Of a DNA stretch of 64,000 nucleotides, positions 38,849 through 49,900 are shown one piece after another. Numbering within the stretch: the stretch's first letter is position 1; every line of letters begins with the position of its first letter. A program made the translations under genes and the position numbers. The notes under the pieces are model-generated. The model saw only the letters and a list, made by a program, of their open reading frames with translations, did not search any database and was not told the origin of the DNA. This stretch comes from Stentor roeselii (lineage: Eukaryota; Ciliophora; Heterotrichea; Heterotrichida; Stentoridae). Where the stretch lies: NCBI GenBank assembly GCA_006503475.1, contig RSEH01000085.1:1-64000 (forward strand), read 5' to 3'.

Positions 38849-41074
38849 TCACTCATTCGGTTCAGGAGTAGGCATCAAATCAAGCTGAGCCGAGTCCAAC
38901 AAAGAAATCTTCTGAACATGTCCTTCAGTCGGTTCCTCAAAAGTTTCTCCTTCACTAAAAACATCACTAAACTCAAACTTATCCTTAACAGGAACTCCAT
39001 AAGTTTCTAAAATATCTTCAAGTTCATCAATAAAAACACAAGGAAACCTAGTTTCTCTTTCACATTGAAGAGCTTCAATTAAAATACTCGAGTGTTCAAA
39101 AGAAAAATCATCAATTCCAACAGTTTTCAGCGCAGCAAAGAAATCATCTGACATAATAAGTCCATTTTTATCAAAAGGAAAAACTTCACGAGGTCCTTTT
39201 GCAGCATTTAAAAGTGCAGATGCGATTTTTTCCATAAATTTTTGAACCATTCCAGTTTTCGGGTCATCAGCAGGGTCGTCCTGCGCAGTATAAGCCTGAA
39301 TGAACTGTTTATAAGGAACCAAGTCAAGTTCCATGTTGTGTGAATAAAACAAAACAACGAGGTAGTCCTTTAGTCGATTTTCCATTGCGACTTTATGATT
39401 TTCAATGAATTCAAAAAACTTAGTCGTTGAAATAACTCCTCTTCTTTCTTTATCAGCAGCTAAGCAAAAGTCTTCTAATGCTTTTTTATGTTCATAGACA
39501 AAAGAAAGTAAAACTCTGTCGAATCTTTGCTCGTCATTCGCAGTGAAAACTTGCCAATCTTGAATAAAAGTGTAAAATTTTTCAATGAACTTTAAATATT
39601 CTACTTTTGCCTCGTTTTCCAATAAAAAATTCACCAAGGCACTCGCTTGTTTTCTGGTGAAGTCGAAAGGTGAGTTGGTGAAGAGGTAAATGATTTCTTG
39701 CTCGTTTACTTCTTTTAAAGAAGACCCTGCTGAGCCTTGAAGGGCTTCTAAAAGGTTTTCCTTGTTGATGCGATGAAGTTGCATGCGAAGGTTGAGATGT
39801 TTGAAGAGATTTAAAACTTTTTGCTCTTTTTTTTCAGAGGCGAATAAGGAAAAGTCGAAACTTTCGTAGTAGTCGGTTAATTTTTGAATGGAAATCTTAT
39901 CGTTTGAGTCACTTTTTATAAATGAAAAGACTTTTTCTAGGTTTTCCTTGTCGAATGACGGGTCGAAAGCTTTGATTGAAGCTAGCAGGTCTGAGGAAAG
40001 AATGTTTTCAGACTTGGAACTGCTTAGAACTGATAAAAAACTCTCGATTGGCTTTGACTCTTGTTCGAGAATTCTGTGAATCGCTTGAAGTAAAGGAGGC
40101 GGGACTAGTTTTGATTTTTTTTTCTGTCGTAAAGATTTGAGCTCTTTGTACAAGTTTTGAATTAAAATGTTGGAATCGTCTAATTTTGCCTTGCTTGATC
40201 GAAGTTCCTTTTCCAGGTCTTTTACAGTCTTTTTTTGGTTTTCAAGCTCAGAACTCATTTTTTTCTCTTTTTGAATAAAGGTTTTTTTTAAGTTTTCCAG
40301 TTCTTTTGAGACTTTTGTGAAATCTTCCTGAAATTTCGGAGTTTTTGAAGGTTTTCCAATTGACTCACTTTTGATTTTTTCTTTAAGTTTCTGGATTTCT
40401 TTGTTGTTTTCTTCAATAATTTTAAGTAAATTAAGAGTTTTTACATCTTCCTGCTCATTAGTTTTACTTTCCAAGTCCTCACTTGAAGTTTCACTCAAAG
40501 CTTCTTCAAGCAGATGTTTAAGTCGTGTGCATTCATCCATATAAGCCTTGGTTTCCAGTTCCTGTTCAAAAAACCTGGAAAGTTTTAAATTTTTCTTCAT
40601 TTTTTCTATTTCCAATCCTTTAGATTCCACTTCAGCTCTAAGGTCTTTAATATTCTGTTTAAGTAACTTAACCAACGATATATTCGGATTGACACTTGAA
40701 GAACTTTCTTCTTTTTTCGACAGTTCTTTTTCCAAATGACTGATTTTTGCCTTGTACTTGATAATGACAGCTTTTTGATCGTTGAGCTTTGCTTTGAGGC
40801 TGAGGTTTTCTTGGTAAAGCTTTTCTTTGTCGATGTGAAGAGTGCCTTGTTTGATTTTACTTAGAATTGGCGTGAACCGGTCTTTTGTATTCACTCTTTT
40901 CGGCTTCGGCGTCGGGTTGGCTCTAGTGTAAATTTTCTTCTGGGTCCGAAGAGGGTCTTTTTCCAGCTTTTTCGCAGTTAAGGGACGGCTGTAGTTTAAA
41001 AGCTTTATTTCGCGGAAGGATTCGTCGATTGGTGACTTTGAGTTTGACTTTCGATCCTCGTCAAAAGTGGACAT
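38849..41074 (-). CDS. Coiled-coil protein with degenerate EF-hand region
   Basis: A 741-residue protein, unrecognised as a family. Residues about 90-335 are coiled coil (LYQENLSLKAKLNDQKAVII onward). Residues about 340-700 are helical with EF-hand-like units whose loops are mostly degenerate (FIKSDSNDKISIQKLTDYY; ADKERRGVISTTKFFEF; VFPFDKNGLIMSDDFFAAL). The Pro/Glu-rich tail ends in PEPNE and TGA. If TGA were Trp, as in Blepharisma, the frame would run 33 codons more through AT-rich sequence, which I think unlikely. The protein may be a calcium-responsive cytoskeletal component. The ATG follows TTCAAA. Confidence 0.65.
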   Translation of the reverse strand: MSTFDEDRKSNSKSPIDESFREIKLLNYSRPLTAKKLEKDPLRTQKKIYTRANPTPKPKRVNTKDRFTPILSKIKQGTLHIDKEKLYQENLSLKAKLNDQKAVIIKYKAKISHLEKELSKKEESSSSVNPNISLVKLLKQNIKDLRAEVESKGLEIEKMKKNLKLSRFFEQELETKAYMDECTRLKHLLEEALSETSSEDLESKTNEQEDVKTLNLLKIIEENNKEIQKLKEKIKSESIGKPSKTPKFQEDFTKVSKELENLKKTFIQKEKKMSSELENQKKTVKDLEKELRSSKAKLDDSNILIQNLYKELKSLRQKKKSKLVPPPLLQAIHRILEQESKPIESFLSVLSSSKSENILSSDLLASIKAFDPSFDKENLEKVFSFIKSDSNDKISIQKLTDYYESFDFSLFASEKKEQKVLNLFKHLNLRMQLHRINKENLLEALQGSAGSSLKEVNEQEIIYLFTNSPFDFTRKQASALVNFLLENEAKVEYLKFIEKFYTFIQDWQVFTANDEQRFDRVLLSFVYEHKKALEDFCLAADKERRGVISTTKFFEFIENHKVAMENRLKDYLVVLFYSHNMELDLVPYKQFIQAYTAQDDPADDPKTGMVQKFMEKIASALLNAAKGPREVFPFDKNGLIMSDDFFAALKTVGIDDFSFEHSSILIEALQCERETRFPCVFIDELEDILETYGVPVKDKFEFSDVFSEGETFEEPTEGHVQKISLLDSAQLDLMPTPEPNE

Positions 41075-41622
41075 TTTGAATTATGACTACTTCTTATTTA
41101 AATACTTTCTTCGTGTTGTTTTTATGATTGGATTTAAGTGAGATCGGTAATGGAGTGATTAGTTTTTAGAAGATGAAGATGAAGATGTGGAAAGGGTTTT
41201 ATGGAAGTTTTAAACTTGATATTAGATGTGTTGGAAACCGCGTCTTGAGGAGGTAAAAATTTTGGGGATTGTTGGGGTTATTTGAACTTGTAGTGGAAAT
41301 GAAACTCGAAAAATCTATGATTTTCGGAAAGTTGAGCTGTAGAATATTTTAAGCAAAGTGTGAAAAATTGAGATGTTTAGATAATGTTAATGATTTTCTA
41401 TGATTTTTAAGAGTGAAGATTTGATTAGAACTTTAATTAAGTAATCATTAGCTTAAATCTTAAAAGGAGTTCAAATAATTTATATAAAAAAACTTAAATT
41501 GATTATATTTCTCATTAAAACTCTTTTTTATAACCTTTTGAGACAATCACATCCTAAATCCTTTCATAATATTAAAAACATTCCAACAACCCCAATCAAT
41601 TCAGTGCAACCTTATCACATAA
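41075..41622. other. Divergent intergenic region
   Basis: 548 nt between divergent start codons (coiled-coil/EF-hand gene and small coiled-coil gene). The half nearest the minus gene is G-rich on the plus strand and the other half is pyrimidine-rich, so each promoter shows the same pyrimidine strand bias toward its gene. No gene or RNA seen. Confidence 0.4.
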
Positions 41623-42033
41623 ATGATATCCCCAGAATTTCTAGGCCTCTTAGACGCAGCAGAGACTTATTTCTCCCAAGATCCAACTCCAAGTCTCCAC
41701 CTTCATTCAGAGCTCGACGATCTTTCCCAAAAACTAGAAAAAGAATCCAAAAAATCCGAAATCCTTCTTCATCAAATCGACCAAAAGCAAAAAGAGTTCG
41801 TCTCACTAAGCAAGTACTTAGAAGAAGCCAAATCCCATCAAACCCTTCTCGAAACCTCTTTAAAACAACTGAAAATCTATTCACACACCTTAGACCTAGA
41901 AACCTCTGAAAACCTTCAAAAAATCCAAAAATTTTCATCATTTTTATGCCTTCCAATCCATCCAGATCATCAGTCTCCAGTTCCAATAAAATACAAGCCA
42001 CTGAGCAGCCGTGTGGTACGTCGAAGGACTTAA
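41623..42033 (+). CDS. Small coiled-coil protein, unrecognised
   Basis: A 136-residue protein with a central coiled coil (residues about 25-95, LDDLSQKLEKESKKSEILLH), a hydrophobic FSSFLCLPIHP segment and an Arg-rich end (RVVRRRT). The architecture recalls small subunits of tethering, kinetochore or axonemal complexes but no family is recognisable. The ATG follows ACATAA. Its stop is 6 nt from the stop of the converging START-domain gene. Confidence 0.55.
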   Translation: MISPEFLGLLDAAETYFSQDPTPSLHLHSELDDLSQKLEKESKKSEILLHQIDQKQKEFVSLSKYLEEAKSHQTLLETSLKQLKIYSHTLDLETSENLQKIQKFSSFLCLPIHPDHQSPVPIKYKPLSSRVVRRRT

Positions 42034-42039
42034 CTGTAA

Positions 42040-42927
42040 TTAACTAACCACGTCTAAAAACCTTTGAATGAAAAGCCTTAAAAAGCTGTAAAATTCTGAA
42101 TTGTTAGCGACACGATTTTCATATTCAGACCCTTCAAAGTTCTGCACAGTCATTCTTAAAGAGTCCATCAAAAAGTACATCATTTGTTTCTTCCCGAACT
42201 CCAAAAGCCACTCAGGTAAAAAGGTTGGTTTGAAGTCAGTATTTGAATTCGCTTGCGCCATTATCGTCACTTGAGTCAGTGACGGAAGAATGGGCTTTAT
42301 CAGAATGCAACCCAAGGGCACTACCATTCTTTGAACACCTTCTGAAGCCTGAGGTATCTGCAGGGAAAGGTAAGAAATCGAAGGACTTCTCATGATAATC
42401 ATCAAGGACTGCTCTTCACAGATGGGATACGCTGAGAAGTCGATAAAACATTCACGATTCGCAAGTGGCCAAGGAAACCAAAACTGGTACTTCATGAGTT
42501 TTTTTAACTTGCTTGTTGAGTCAATCACGTCAACTTGTGACAATGCGTGAATCCTAAGTGACTTTTACCAGGAAGGAAGAAGGTCAGCTTCGTTTAGAAC
42601 TGAAAGGGTTTGTATAATGTTAGAATAAATCAAAACAGAAGCTTTTGTGTAGAAGTCTAAACCGCAACTTAAGGACTCGACGATTATTTCGTTTTCAGTT
42701 GATACTGGCTGCCAATCTGAACTGCGAAGATGGGAAAGGACTTGCTGGAAGTAAGAAGAGTCTTCTTCGAATTTCTGGTATTCGAGGTTTTTAGATACCT
42801 GGGGTTGGAGAGATGGGTCTTTTTGAGATAGACTTGATATTATCGAATGCAGATTTGTTTGTGATGTGAAGTCGTCTTGGTAAAAAGTTTTTGAAAATTC
42901 TGATAAAAGATCTTCCATTTTGCTCAT
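42040..42927 (-). CDS. START-domain lipid-binding protein (1 intron)
   Basis: A 290-residue protein from two exons joined across a 15-nt intron (42554-42568). Splicing yields the START signature NEADLLPSWIHALSQVDVID, as in NVLNEADLYxxWVP... of START proteins. KYQFWFPWPLANRECFIDFSAY matches the FPWPLSNRD block that follows. Later strands (IMRSPSISYLSLQIP; PLGCILIKPILPSLTQVTIM) and a C-terminal amphipathic helix complete the fold. It binds or moves a lipid between membranes; the ligand cannot be told. There is no signal peptide or membrane anchor. The ATG follows AATAAATAAAAA. Confidence 0.75.
42554..42568 (-). other. 15-nt intron of START-domain gene
   Basis: Minus strand gtaaaagtcacttag, A at position 10. 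Its removal avoids an in-frame TAA and reconstitutes the conserved LPSW-I-H sequence. Confidence 0.88.
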
Positions 42928-43481
42928 TTTTTATTTATTTGTGGCTTATGGGAAGGTTTGGAAAGGCTTGGGTTGATTATGGAGATTTTTGGGGAAGGAG
43001 ATTAAGGGTTATGAATGGTGATGTTTTGGTTGTTATTTAGGGGAGATTGTTTTTGAGAATGTTTTAATTTATGTGAGATTCTCAAAGTTATTGTCGATAG
43101 TAGGTTAAATTTCTCCTTGGATAATTTCGTTTATTATTTTTAAAAGTAAAAGATGTTTAAATTTATTCATTTCTTTGATATTCAGTCATTTGTTTCTTGA
43201 TAATTGTCATATCAGCTCATTATTTATTTTGAAAAAGATTCAACAAAACACAAATATTTACATATTAAATAAAAATACCTAAATCATAAAAAATAAAAAA
43301 AGAAGATTTTAAGAACCCTGCAAGTTTAACTCAAGTCAATCTTAAAAGAAATTAAGCAAAACCATTATCAAACCTTCAAGATTTGAAAAAATCCTTCAAT
43401 TAATTTTTCCATATTGCTGGAAAATATGTGACGTAATTCAAAAAAAATGACGTCACACTAAACCTTACGTCATTATAATAA
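42928..43481. other. Divergent intergenic region
   Basis: 554 nt between divergent start codons. A pair of tgacgt-bearing elements occurs just upstream of the plus gene: gtgacgtaattc at 43429 and atgacgtcacac at 43447, with a third cgtcat at 43471. The palindrome tgacgtca matches a CRE/bZIP site. No gene or RNA seen. Confidence 0.5.
43429..43476. promoter_or_regulatory. Cluster of TGACGT (CRE-like) sites
   Basis: gtgacgtaat, atgacgtcac and tacgtcat lie within 50 nt, ending 6 nt before the ATG at 43482. The middle one is the full palindrome tgacgtca bound by CREB/ATF-type bZIP factors in other eukaryotes. The regular clustering next to a start codon suggests a real factor-binding region. Confidence 0.45.
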
Positions 43482-44549
43482 ATGTCTTCAAACGAACCAT
43501 CATTAGTTCTCAACTCAAGCCGACTTGACACATTACTGAGACTGACGAAAGGAGTTTACACAAGAGTTAAGCACAGCCACTCCTTGATAGAAACAAGCTG
43601 TTCTAGATTCGAGCCCATCTTTAGCTCAGCTGCATCAAGACTGACAACAGCAGGACAGTCAGCATCATTGATGTTAACCTCTTCAGTTTCCACCTGCCTT
43701 CAAGTAAAAGTATCCCTAAGCGAAAAGAAAGAACTCTACAAAGCATCAGTCCTAGCCTGGTTCCAATCAAAACCAAAAAATCTAAGCGATTTTCTCTCAG
43801 CCCTGAAAAAACTCAGTCCAAAATGGTCAGACTCCTACGAAAAGCTCGCCGAGGAATTTTACTACAAGTCTCTTCAATACCACCCCCGCAAAGCATTGAA
43901 ACTTCTCGCCGACATCTTAAGTGACGGTTCAGAAACCTTCAAAAGTGCTCTAACATCAGCTAAAAAGTCAGGAATTTCTTCATTTCTCACAAATCTCAAA
44001 GAAAATCTCGGAGACAAGTGGAACGAATCCTTCGCTGAAGCTGGAAAAGTCTACAAAAGTCTCTGGAAAGCAAAAGAAAAGTTAATCCTCGATCAAAGCT
44101 TCACCCAGGACTGGCGAAGTAAGGCTCGGAAGTCAGCTGAAATGGCGACTGTCTTGATTTTCACAGGCGCTGATGAGCTTTACTTCTGGAGTATCAAAAA
44201 TGTCAGTGAGTCTTATGCGACTCTTTTTAAAGACCTGGCTTCTGTTCTTCCGTTTCAAGGCTTTTTCTTGTCGATTGTTCATAAAGTTCAGGCTTTTGAC
44301 AGACAGGAACTTTTAGAGCTTACTTGGCCGGAAGATGTGAAAACTTCTTTTGTGCCTTTTGCGAGAAGACTTGGATTTGAAGAGTGGCTTGAAAAGAACT
44401 GGAATTATTTGGACTGTGATGAAGATGGAATTGTTACTGTTGAAGATATTTGTGCTGCTGTTACTTTGGTTGCTTGTGGGTCTTTTCATGCTGCTATGAA
44501 GGTCTTGAACTTCAGGAGGTACTTGTTGAAGAATGGGGAAGAAGCTTAA
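43482..44549 (+). CDS. Helical protein with C-terminal EF-hand
   Basis: A 355-residue protein. The N-terminal 70 residues (LLRLTKGVYTRVKHSHSLIE, FEPIFSSAASRLTTAGQSAS) alternate hydrophobic and small residues in amphipathic helices, vaguely like perilipin or plant lipid-droplet proteins. The middle is helical with Trp/Lys-rich segments. The C-terminus has one canonical EF-hand loop (DCDEDGIVTVED, about 314-325) followed by a hydrophobic helix. A lipid-droplet or membrane-surface protein under calcium control is a guess. The ATG follows TATAATAA and a cluster of CRE-like sites. The next gene starts 31 nt downstream. Confidence 0.55.
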   Translation: MSSNEPSLVLNSSRLDTLLRLTKGVYTRVKHSHSLIETSCSRFEPIFSSAASRLTTAGQSASLMLTSSVSTCLQVKVSLSEKKELYKASVLAWFQSKPKNLSDFLSALKKLSPKWSDSYEKLAEEFYYKSLQYHPRKALKLLADILSDGSETFKSALTSAKKSGISSFLTNLKENLGDKWNESFAEAGKVYKSLWKAKEKLILDQSFTQDWRSKARKSAEMATVLIFTGADELYFWSIKNVSESYATLFKDLASVLPFQGFFLSIVHKVQAFDRQELLELTWPEDVKTSFVPFARRLGFEEWLEKNWNYLDCDEDGIVTVEDICAAVTLVACGSFHAAMKVLNFRRYLLKNGEEA

Positions 44550-44580
44550 ACATGCATATAGTTTATTAAAGGTAGTAAAA

Positions 44581-45795
44581 ATGATCAGGAGTATTAGAAG
44601 GTTTTTTAAGGTCATGAATAGGGAAGAGTATAGGGAAAATTATCGACTTGCTTCTATTGCGAAAAAAGTTGACACACTTGAAATGCCTGATATGCTGGGT
44701 CCCGACGGTAAGCCTCTAGAAGGTGACGAGACTGTGATCCTAAATGCAATTCCAGAGCTTCCAATAAAAGACGTTCACTTATCCGATCCCTACCTAAGAG
44801 TCTTAAAAGAATTCAGACCGGACATTCTCTATCTTCAATTCGACCCGATGCCTTACTTAGCTCGTCAAAGATACTTATCATACCAGCAAGCTCTTCAAGG
44901 TGACGAAGATTACAACAAAAAAGGAATCTACGCATTAGACAATCCTATTCCACTGAACTGGGAAGAATGCGTGGTAAACCTGATGACTCTTGACTGCATG
45001 AGACAAAACGTGGGGTACAACCAGCTGGACCTGACCTCCTCCCTTGCGTGTTACTCGTACCCAACTCACCAGCCGTTTGAAATAACTCAAAAACTGACAG
45101 ACCCTTTTATATCAGCAATATCACAGCACATCGCCGCAGGGAGTCTTAGTAAATACCATTACATCAACAATGTCCTTTACATGGCTCTTATGGGAAAGTC
45201 TAAAGTTGTATTAGGCGACATGCCTGAGCCTTTACTTCGACTACAACTAGGAAATACTCTGCCTTTAACGACTGTTAGAGAAATTTACTCGTTTGTTGTG
45301 GAGAAACTTGCGGAACATTACAGGAATAACCCGGAGGTGCATATGACTATGGAGGAAATGACGATGAATTACTTTCCCCATATCTTTCAAACTCCGAGAG
45401 ACTTGTACTTGACTGCAATGATTAAGGAGACTATGAGAGCAGCCACGACCACTGCGGTCTTTGTAGGCGCTCCTCATTATATTCCTATTCAAAGGTACTG
45501 GGTTGGACCTCCTGGGGGTGTTAACTACACACAAGCTACCAATATTCCACCTAAGATTCCTAATGAAAGTCCTGAAATGCTTATTGAAAAACAAGTACTT
45601 TTTGACCTGCTACTTGATTCTAAGGTCTGGGGGCAAAAGTACATTTCTAACCCTTTCGTGTATATTACTGAATCTATTGTTGATATCCCGGGACAGGACT
45701 TGAATCATTTTAAAAAGTACTTCAAAAAAATGATCGCGCAGTATAGTGTCACTCGTGATAAGAAAATCACGGTTAAGGAAATAGAAGGTAAATAA
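44581..45795 (+). CDS. TraB-family-like protein
   Basis: A 404-residue protein. DILYLQFDPMPYLARQR (about 81) parallels PDVVVVELxxxR of TraB/PrgY proteins. VVLGDMPEPLLRLQLGNTLP (about 202-221) parallels the GDRPxExTLxR block. KETMRAATTTAVFVGAPHYIPIQRYW (about 285-310) parallels ERD...GAGHxxGI. The usual GTAHVS opening is missing. TraB relatives include the mitochondrial TRABD proteins and the Tiki proteases. A mitochondrial location fits the basic N-terminus (MIRSIRRFFKVMNR), but this is inference. An ATG at 44533 would overlap the previous gene; the ATG at 44581 follows GTAGTAAAA and avoids this. Confidence 0.6.
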   Translation: MIRSIRRFFKVMNREEYRENYRLASIAKKVDTLEMPDMLGPDGKPLEGDETVILNAIPELPIKDVHLSDPYLRVLKEFRPDILYLQFDPMPYLARQRYLSYQQALQGDEDYNKKGIYALDNPIPLNWEECVVNLMTLDCMRQNVGYNQLDLTSSLACYSYPTHQPFEITQKLTDPFISAISQHIAAGSLSKYHYINNVLYMALMGKSKVVLGDMPEPLLRLQLGNTLPLTTVREIYSFVVEKLAEHYRNNPEVHMTMEEMTMNYFPHIFQTPRDLYLTAMIKETMRAATTTAVFVGAPHYIPIQRYWVGPPGGVNYTQATNIPPKIPNESPEMLIEKQVLFDLLLDSKVWGQKYISNPFVYITESIVDIPGQDLNHFKKYFKKMIAQYSVTRDKKITVKEIEGK

Positions 45796-45903
45796 TTATT
45801 GGAATAATTTGAATGGGTTCACTGAAGTTTAAGCTTTTCTCCAATATTTCATGATTTTCTTTAAAAATTCTTATTCCATCTAACTACACTCTTAAAGTTT
45901 ACA

Positions 45904-46401
45904 TTATTCCCTCTTTTTCCCAATCAAAACTTGCATCCTTAGCGATTTTTTCACTGTGCAGCTGGATTTGTCAATTTTCGGAAGACGGGTCGATTTATTT
46001 AGTTTAGAATAAGCCCTTTCTGGTAAAGGGGTCTTTGAAAAGCCTTCATTTCTGTAGGGTGACTTCGAGTTTTTCGTCTTTGATAAAGTTAAACTATAGG
46101 GAGACAAGCTTCTGTCACGTTTTTTTATTGTTATTTTTTTCTGAGTCTTCATTGCAGAGAACTTGTAAATACTTGGCTTGAGTTTTAAAGGACTTGATTG
46201 AGCGACTCTTGGAAACTTGTAGTTTTTGTTGGCTTTCGATCGGATGAAGCGATCATTTATTTCTCTACGGAGGGAATCGCTTATGTCGTTGTTGTGGTCG
46301 ATTTCTATTAGGAAGGAATTCAAGCTGGTCGCGTTTGATCGAAGGTGGTCGCTTGAAAATTCAGAAGGAATTAGAGGGATGTCGATTTGGCTGTTTTTCA
46401 T
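45904..46401 (-). CDS. Small basic protein, unrecognised
   Basis: A 165-residue protein rich in Lys, Ser, Arg and Pro with no predicted fold. Repeats of SPY/SPL and KxPLPxR-type patches suggest proline-directed phosphorylation or microtubule binding. No family known. It is likely a real gene: codons resemble neighbours, it has a start context (AAACCAAA-ATG), and the opposite strand is not better. The stop faces the TraB-like gene 108 nt away. Confidence 0.5.
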   Translation of the reverse strand: MKNSQIDIPLIPSEFSSDHLRSNATSLNSFLIEIDHNNDISDSLRREINDRFIRSKANKNYKFPRVAQSSPLKLKPSIYKFSAMKTQKKITIKKRDRSLSPYSLTLSKTKNSKSPYRNEGFSKTPLPERAYSKLNKSTRLPKIDKSSCTVKKSLRMQVLIGKKRE

Positions 46402-46922
46402 TTTGGTTTATGAGTTTAAATTGTTTAGGAAAATTAAAATACTATTAATGCAGGAAATGAAGGTTTGGATTAAATGTGTTTTTTTGGATAAATAATTGAG
46501 TAGATTATCTTTTCTGAATTGTTAATTGAATATATTTTAGGTTTAAATAAAGATTATAATTTTATGTTTATTTTATGATCTGGTTATGCTTTGATTCATA
46601 TATTTTTAATCATGATTTTTTTTTAATACTTTGCTTATAAATCAAAAATAGTTTCAATTAACTATCAAATTGAAAATTCAGGAATTAAGTTTAATTTTTA
46701 ATGACTTTTTAATGCTGATATTTCAATTAGCATTATAATTTGCTCAATTCTAGTATTTTAATGAAATTTAATCTCAAAGCAATCTGATAATTAAAGTTTG
46801 CAAATCTGATCTCCAGGTAGCTTATTAATCTTTAATGACTTGAAGTCAAGATTTTTCAAATTAAATTATCAATCAATTTCATCCCTTAGTTCAAATCAAG
46901 ATTAACTATCTATCAAACCAAG
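46402..46922. other. Intergenic region
   Basis: 521 nt, strongly AT-rich, between the small basic gene's start and the LRR gene's stop. No gene or RNA seen. Confidence 0.5.
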
Positions 46923-49900
46923 TTATTTTTTATTCTTTTTATCATTCTTTCCCCCAACCTTATTCCCCCCCTTAATCTTATAAAGTGCTTTCATAACATG
47001 TCTTTGAAAAATTTCTAAAGTAAAATCATCTCCAAACCAAAAAACATTAGAACTTCCATCAACTTCCAAATAAAACTTGCAATCTCCTTCATTTTTAATC
47101 GAAGCCCTGCCACTTTGAGCTAATTCAAACTTATTCCTGACAGAAAAAATACTTGAAACATGATCAACATTCCCTAAACTCCACTTCTTAAAATTAACAT
47201 CCAGGGCAAAAAGCAAATTTTTATCAGTCAAAATACAAAAAGTGCCTCTTTTAAATATTTTCATGCCTTCAACGATGCTTAAAATTGATGTTTCCGGGTT
47301 TAAACTACAATAAATACTAAAAATCGGTTTACCTTGACTGGGATCAACGATTTTTTCTAATGAAAGAAGAAGATTTTTATCCATGATATGTTTCATGTTT
47401 TCATTCATGTTGAAGTCATCATCTAAAGAGGACTGCGAAAATTCTTCTTTTATGCTGATCAGGGTGTTAGCGATTTCAAGACCTCCACTGTAAGTCTTTG
47501 AGATGAACAAAAACCCTTCTTCTGACTTTTGATTTCCATAACTCACGCTGAACATCTGTGGAAAACCTGGAAAAGTTATGATTTTTGAGATATCTGAAAA
47601 TTCGATGTGGCTTTTGTAGGTCGGAGGCTGAGGACAAAACCTTTCTTCACCGCACATTGGACAAGGAGGCGATGTGCAAGGGTTAAGAAGGTATAAACAC
47701 CGGCAGGTCACTAGGATTAGGATTTTTTTTAAGGAATTCGAGTTGAACTCGCAGTAGTCTCCCCAACTTATGTTTACTATTCGCTCTTGGATTTCATTTT
47801 GAGTCATTTTGAACTCTAGGTGGTTTTTTTTCATTAGTTTTGAAAGCTCTATTGCGAAGAGGTACATTGAGGATTTGTTCATTATGTCTTGAAGGTAAGT
47901 AACATTAAAAATTTTATCATGAAAAATAACTCCAATCTTGCACATTTCAAGCACCCTATACTTACAACTATCACTCAAAGCAATATAAGTAGCAAGAATA
48001 TCTCCAATATCCTTCCTAGCAATTTCCATATACTCAACAATTTCATCACTTATATCATACGATTCCTTCTTCATTCTTTCACGACTAGTCATATCATAAA
48101 AAAGTATTTCCACATACTTTTCCACATTTTTCAAAGGAATAATCAATTCTAAAATATAAGCAGCAGCCTGTTCCTGCACACTTTTAATAAGCACAGAAGT
48201 CCTTTCCTTATAAATCCCTTGAATTTCATTAGACCACTGAAAATTATAAACAGAAGAGCAAAGAATAGCTCCAACTCCCGAGATTTCTTTAATTAAAAAA
48301 TGATCTTCTTTAGTAAGTTCATCTCTTTCACAATTATTAATCTTGACACGAATAATTCCCAATATCTGATTAAGCACTAACGAAATAGTCTCATACATGA
48401 TAACATCTTCCTTAGGACAGAAGTTATTAATAGGACTGATCTTGATGATATGTTTCACTATTCTCAAATACTTAGCACCTAGAGTTGAATGTTTCCATCC
48501 AGTAGTTGCACAAAGTTTAGTCAAAGATTTAAAATTTTTCATATCTTTCAAATGCTTCACAGCATCAAGTCGTGTTTCAGCAGGTCCCAATTCAATAGCT
48601 GCAATTAAAATTCTCATAAAAGTTGAAAGAATCCTTGCCCTTAACTTAATCTCATCCTTTTCAAATTCCGCTTCCATGCTATCAAGATACTCATCACCAG
48701 TCCCATCATCAGCTGCTTCACAATACAAGTCCTGCTCTTGCATAGCGCGTTTTAAAAACATCGGATCTTTTGTTTCATCATCAATTTCAACTTCATCTTC
48801 CATGGCTTTATTCTCAGCTTCATCTGCTTTTTTTTTCTGTTCTTCATACTTTTTGGTGATTTCATCAACTTTAAAGTACATTTTATTGCGAAATTCTTCC
48901 TTGTCAAACCTGGGATCGAATTCTTTAGTGAGTTGCTTTTCGACTTCAATGAGTTTCATGGAGGCTCTTCCCAGTAAGAAGTTTAAAATGATGGTGATTC
49001 CTTTCATGTTCTTGAATTTCAAGTGTTGGGCGTTGAGTTTCGGGATATTTTTTATTTCAATGAAAGAATTTTCAGGCCAAGAAGAATTTTCAATATTTTT
49101 ACGAGTTTCCATGAGTTGTTGGTTGAAACTTATCAAGCTTTCTAGCTGGTTGGGCGCTTTGGGGTTTAAAACGTAAGGATCTTCTACTTGGACTTCTTGT
49201 AAAACATTCGCGATTTGCTGTAAAACGCGGTAAGTGACTTCACGATAAGGATTAAGGTGTTTAGCTGAGTTGAAACACATCAAAAGTGGTTCGACATTAG
49301 AGCCGATATAAGTTCTTTCAATGTCAACTGCGACATTCAAGTAAGTCCCATAAGACTCTTCTGACTTAAGAATAAGCCTCATCATTTCTTCAGCTCTAAC
49401 ATTTTCCATAAAAGGATGAAGTTCATCAGCAGAAGAGCACTTTTTCAAGAAATGCACTCCAGAGATAGTCAAATACAACTTTTCATGATTTTCTTCATCA
49501 TTGTCATGCAAGTTGCGCTGTTGATTTCTCATCAAAATCCCGAGACATTCAGTTATGACCATTTCTCCGAATTTTCCTCGAAAATCGTCGCATTTTTCCT
49601 TGTTGTCCAAGATTTTACTGAGTAATAAAAAGATCTGAGAAAGGACTTCTTCAGTTCTGCCCACTCCTAAGTTTTTGTAGGATCCGAGAATTCTAACGAT
49701 GTGACCGGTTTCTTCGATGTCGATTTCTTCGACGGGGATCTTGTCGAGACATTTGACTACTGCGAGTTTCACTGAATCGTTTGGGATTTCTAAGCAGTTG
49801 AATAAAAGGTCTTCTCGATGATTTGCGTTTAGGGTTTTTGAGATTGATATGCATAGGTTTCGGATCACTTCGTTTTCGTGCTCCACTGCTTTGCAGGAGA

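Noticed and set aside
38849-41074. Reading TGA as Trp, which would extend this gene by 33 codons
   Set aside because: No gene in the window needs TGA as sense, the extension is AT-rich and featureless, and the gene at 28794 also ends properly at TGA.
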